Source: JAENVU01 sp964639075
GTDB taxonomy: Bacteria; Actinomycetota; Acidimicrobiia; IMCC26256; JAENVU01
Assembly: GCA_964639075.1 (NCBI GenBank)
Contig: CAZXCB010000141.1
Span: 1-9,020, forward strand
DNA length: 9,020 bases
Direction of reading: 5' to 3'
In this document: in pieces, positions 6,445 to 9,020 of the stretch
Position numbering within the stretch: the stretch's first letter is position 1
Layout: each line of letters starts with the position of its first letter
Program-made: the position numbers and the translations under genes
Notes under the pieces: model-generated
What the model saw: the letters and a program-made list of their open reading frames with translations, nothing else
Database searches by the model: none
What the model was told of the DNA's origin: nothing

Positions 6445-9020
6445 ATGCGCATCACGGTCTCCGTGCTGGTCGTGGTGGTGATCGCGGGCTGTGGCACGAG
6501 CCCGCCGGCTTCCGAGACCGACGCCGCGGTCCCCGACGCGCGCCCGGCCGGCTGCGTCGTCGACATGGAGTGCGACGACGGGCTCTTCTGCACCGGCGTC
6601 GAGCGATGCCAGCCCGCGAGCCCGATGGCCGACGGGCGCGGCTGCCTCACCGCGATCCCCTCGCCCTGCCTCGCCGGCCAGACCTGCGACGAGGACGCCG
6701 ACGCGTGCCGCACGACCTGCGACGTCAGCGCGGACGCCGACGGCGACGGCGCCGACGCCCTCGAGTGCGGCGGCGACGACTGCGACGACGCCGATCCCCT
6801 GCGCCACCCGGCAGCCGTCGAGATCTGCGATCCCGACGATCGCGACGAGGACTGCGATCCCACCACCTTCGGCGCGCGCGACTCCGATCGCGACACCTTC
6901 TTCGACGCGACCTGCTGTAACGAGGCGCCGGGCGGCGCGCGCGTGTGCGGCGACGACTGCGACGATCGCGTCGCCGCCGTCAGCCCCGCGGGCGCCGAGC
7001 TCTGCGACGGCCTCGACAACGACTGCGACGGGAGCGCCGACGAGGGCGTGCGGATCTCCGGCTTCCGCGACGCCGACGGAGACCTCCACGGCGACCCCGA
7101 CGCGCCGATCGACGCCTGCCCCGGCGCCCCGCGCTTCTCGACCCTCGGTGACGACTGCGACGACGCGAGCTCGCGCGTGCACGCCGCGCAGGTCGAGATC
7201 TGCGACATGGTCGACAACGACTGCGACGGCCGCACCGACGAAGGGGCGCGCGCCGTGACGTGGTACGCGGACCGCGACGGAGACGGCTTCGGGAGCGCCG
7301 CCGGCGGGACGCGCATCTCGTGCGAGCCGGTCGCCGGCTTCGAGCTCCTCCCCTTCGACTGCGACGACGAGCGCGCGGGCGTCTCGCCGATCGCCGAGGA
7401 GCAGTGCAACGGCCGCGACGACGACTGCAACGGCCTGCTCGACTACGTGATCGGCCCGGGCGACTCCGAGGACGACGACCGCGACGGCTACGTCGACGCG
7501 CGCTGCGGCGGGCTCGGGGACGACTGCGACGATCGCGATCCCGGCACGCACCCCGGCGCCGAGGTCTCGTGCGACGCGCGCGATCGAGACTGCGACGGCG
7601 CGATCGACGACGGCCCCCCGGTCGCGTGGTGGCTCGACGCCGACGGAGACGGCTTCGGCGCGGGCGCGCCCGTCATGGCGTGCGAAGCGCCGACCGGCCG
7701 CGTGCGCGCCGTCGGAGACTGCGACGACTCGCTCNNNNNNNNNNNNNNNNNNNNNNNNNNNNNNNNNNNNNNNNNNNNNNNNNNNGTCTGCGACCCCTTC
7801 GTCGACGACTGCGTCGTCGAGGACGACGAGGGCGCCCTGCGCGTCGCGTTCTCCCCCGCCGCCGACGGAGACGGCGCGGGCGGCGGCATGCCGCTCCTCG
7901 CGTGCGCGCAGCCCGCGGGCTACGGCCTCTTCCCGACCGACTGCGACGACGCCGATCCCACGCGCTACGAGGGCGCCGTCGAGCGCTGCGATCTCATCGA
8001 CAACGACTGCGACGGCACGCCAGACGACGCGGCGGACGTGAGGTGCGACCTCGCGGGCGCGAGCGGGACGTGCACGGCCGGCGCGTGCACCATCGACGCG
8101 TGCGCGAGCGGTCGCGCGGACTGCGACGCCGTCACGACGAACGGCTGCGAGGTCACGACCGCGACGGACCCGCTGCACTGCGGCTCGTGCGGCAGGGCCT
8201 GCGCCTCCGGTCCGATGAGCACGGCGACCTGCGGCGCCGGCGTCTGCGGCCTCGCGTGCGCGCCGGGAGCCACCGACTGCGATGGAGTGGCGACGAACGG
8301 GTGCGAGGCCGCGCTCGCGATCGACCCGGCGAACTGCGGCGCGTGCGGCCGGCGCTGCGCGCCGCGCGAGCACGCGACGCCCGTGTGCGCGATGGGCGTG
8401 TGCGGCACGACGTGCGAGCCGGGCTACAGCGACTGCGACGCGATGCCCGCGACCGGCTGCGAGGTGCACACCGCGGCGGACGTCGCGAACTGCGGCGCGT
8501 GCGGGAACGCGTGTCCGCTCGCCGGCGACGCGTGCGTGCGCGGCATGTGCGTCTCGATCCCCTTCGAGAGCACCGGGGCCGAGGGCGCGTTCATGCCGAT
8601 GGCCGACGTGGTGCTCGATCCGGGCGTCCATCACTTCACGACCATCCAGGTGCCCGCCGGGGTCCGCGTGACGACGCGCGGGCGGGGCGTGCTCGAGCTG
8701 CGCGCGACGGGCGACGTCCTCATCGAGGGCACCATCGACCTCAGCGGCGGCGACGGAGTGAGCCTCTGCGGGAGCGGCGCGATCGGCGGCGAGATCGGCA
8801 ATCCCACGCCGGGCCGCGCGGCGACGAGCTGCACCGACGCGGCGGGCGGTGGCGAAGGGGGAGCCGGCGGGCTCGGCTCCGGGAGCTGCTGCGCGGCCGG
8901 CGGCGCGTTCGGGGGCGGCGGCGGGCGCTGTCAGGGTGGAGGAGGCGGCGGCTACGCGGGCGGTGGCGGAGGGCGCTACGGCGGGAGCGGCGGAGCGGTG
9001 CTCCCCGGCTCGCGCGGCGG
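6445..9020 (+). CDS. giant surface lipoprotein with MopE-type and Cys-rich repeats, 3' end outside window
   Basis: The visible 858 codons begin with a signal peptide and lipobox (IAGC, Cys16), so the protein is exported and lipid-anchored. A Cys-rich module (ECDDGLFCTGVERC, residues about 33-90) follows. Residues 113-525 carry seven units of the MopE putative copper-binding type (PF11617): CDD, 15 residues to a second Cys, then (D)NDCDG and DEG, with DxDGDG calcium-like loops between. Residues 553-702 are three Cys-rich units of the kind common in myxobacterial genomes. Residues 703-775 are beta-rich (HHFTTIQVPAGVRVTTRG). From about 780 it is almost pure Gly with Cys pairs. The frame is kept across the N-run at 7735-7785. 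Most such proteins have no proven job; metal binding, adhesion or surface coat are possible. The stop lies beyond the window. Confidence 0.85.
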   Translation, partial: MRITVSVLVVVVIAGCGTSPPASETDAAVPDARPAGCVVDMECDDGLFCTGVERCQPASPMADGRGCLTAIPSPCLAGQTCDEDADACRTTCDVSADADGDGADALECGGDDCDDADPLRHPAAVEICDPDDRDEDCDPTTFGARDSDRDTFFDATCCNEAPGGARVCGDDCDDRVAAVSPAGAELCDGLDNDCDGSADEGVRISGFRDADGDLHGDPDAPIDACPGAPRFSTLGDDCDDASSRVHAAQVEICDMVDNDCDGRTDEGARAVTWYADRDGDGFGSAAGGTRISCEPVAGFELLPFDCDDERAGVSPIAEEQCNGRDDDCNGLLDYVIGPGDSEDDDRDGYVDARCGGLGDDCDDRDPGTHPGAEVSCDARDRDCDGAIDDGPPVAWWLDADGDGFGAGAPVMACEAPTGRVRAVGDCDDSLXXXXXXXXXXXXXXXXXVCDPFVDDCVVEDDEGALRVAFSPAADGDGAGGGMPLLACAQPAGYGLFPTDCDDADPTRYEGAVERCDLIDNDCDGTPDDAADVRCDLAGASGTCTAGACTIDACASGRADCDAVTTNGCEVTTATDPLHCGSCGRACASGPMSTATCGAGVCGLACAPGATDCDGVATNGCEAALAIDPANCGACGRRCAPREHATPVCAMGVCGTTCEPGYSDCDAMPATGCEVHTAADVANCGACGNACPLAGDACVRGMCVSIPFESTGAEGAFMPMADVVLDPGVHHFTTIQVPAGVRVTTRGRGVLELRATGDVLIEGTIDLSGGDGVSLCGSGAIGGEIGNPTPGRAATSCTDAAGGGEGGAGGLGSGSCCAAGGAFGGGGGRCQGGGGGGYAGGGGGRYGGSGGAVLPGSRG
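6781..8025 (+). repeat. seven MopE-type repeat units
   Basis: Unit-opening Cys codons of CDD are at 6781, 6958, 7156, 7360, 7525, 7720 and 7942 (55-74 residues apart). In the six units without N, the next Cys is always exactly 45 bases later. A third Cys follows 21 bases on in all units except the first, where it is 27. Unit 1 is degenerate (DEDCDP) and unit 6 reads DDCVVED instead of NDCDG. At DNA level only short GAC/TGC-rich words repeat, so the units are old and diverged. Confidence 0.85.
7735..7785. other. assembly gap, 51 N
   Basis: A run of 51 unknown bases inside MopE-type unit 6. The length is a multiple of three and both sides read in the same frame. Spacing in the other units suggests the real gap is shorter. 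Confidence 0.95.
8101..8550 (+). repeat. three 52-residue Cys-rich units
   Basis: Units start at Cys codons 8101, 8257 and 8413, exactly 156 bases apart. Each has the pattern C-x6-C-x7-C-x10-C-x2-C-x3-C, seen as DCD...NGCE...NCGACG..C, with Cys codons in matching places in all three. The last unit loses three residues near its end. Proteins with such units have been wrongly named tryptophan synthase alpha chain in some automatic annotations; there is no enzyme domain here. Confidence 0.85.
8800..9020 (+). repeat. glycine-rich low-complexity tail
   Basis: GGC/GGA/GGG-rich DNA codes for Gly runs (GGGEGGAGGLGSG, GGGGGGYAGGGGGRYGG) with a CC pair at about residue 815. It lies in frame with the lipoprotein and continues past the edge. 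Such tails follow beta-rich segments in large myxobacterial surface proteins. Confidence 0.7.

Noticed and set aside
6781..8550. CRISPR-like or tandem DNA array
   Set aside because: The periodicity comes from protein repeats with diverged DNA; there are no identical repeats with unique spacers.
5695..8634. A 979-residue minus-strand open frame opposite the repeat lipoprotein
   Set aside because: It is Ala/Arg/Val-rich without domains, includes the N-run, overlaps the small gene and the membrane protein gene, and is the expected complement of GAC/GCG/TGC-rich coding DNA.

Overview
The window is high-GC bacterial DNA and looks like a metagenome contig built from two different genomes. Bases 1 to about 5270 carry a cytochrome c maturation gene, a short lipoprotein gene, an ECF-like sigma factor and a large ATPase/TPR regulator. 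Their mixed codon use (GAA with GAG; CGG and CGA with CGC) and an apparent leaderless promoter suggest a Chloroflexota- or Actinomycetota-like organism, but this placement is weak. From about 5270 to the end, Arg is almost only CGC, Glu is GAG and Leu is CTC. The last gene there is a lipoprotein with MopE-type and myxobacterial Cys-rich repeats, so this half looks like Myxococcota (Polyangiales/Sandaracinaceae-like).

Left part, all on the plus strand: the 3' end of a zinc-ribbon protein gene (to 239); a CcsA-type haem-handling protein of system II cytochrome c biogenesis (291-1241); a lipoprotein of unknown function 4 nt downstream (1246-1818); a 328-base non-coding stretch with a GC-rich hairpin and two near-identical dyads 72 bp apart; an ECF-like sigma factor with a clear Shine-Dalgarno (2147-2647); and a MalT/LuxR-type AAA_16 ATPase with a long helical repeat region (from 2728). 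The ATPase frame breaks between about 5010 and 5070, continues one base earlier in frame, and is then cut off near 5270.

Right part: the reading frame of the broken ATPase runs without a stop into the C-terminal half of a hotdog (PaaI-like) thioesterase ending at 5552, which is best explained as an assembly chimera. Then come a small minus-strand gene (5588-5812), a four-helix PF04020-like membrane protein (5911-6270), a strong hairpin, and a very large secreted lipoprotein running off the right edge (6445-9020). That lipoprotein has seven MopE-type units, three 52-residue Cys-rich units, a beta-rich segment and a glycine-rich tail. A 51-base run of N lies inside the sixth MopE unit.

I found no CRISPR array, RNA gene, transposon or clear new multi-gene system. 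The points most worth attention are the chimeric joint, the ATPase frameshift, the exact repeat geometry (which predicts the true size of the N gap) and the dyad pair upstream of the sigma factor.
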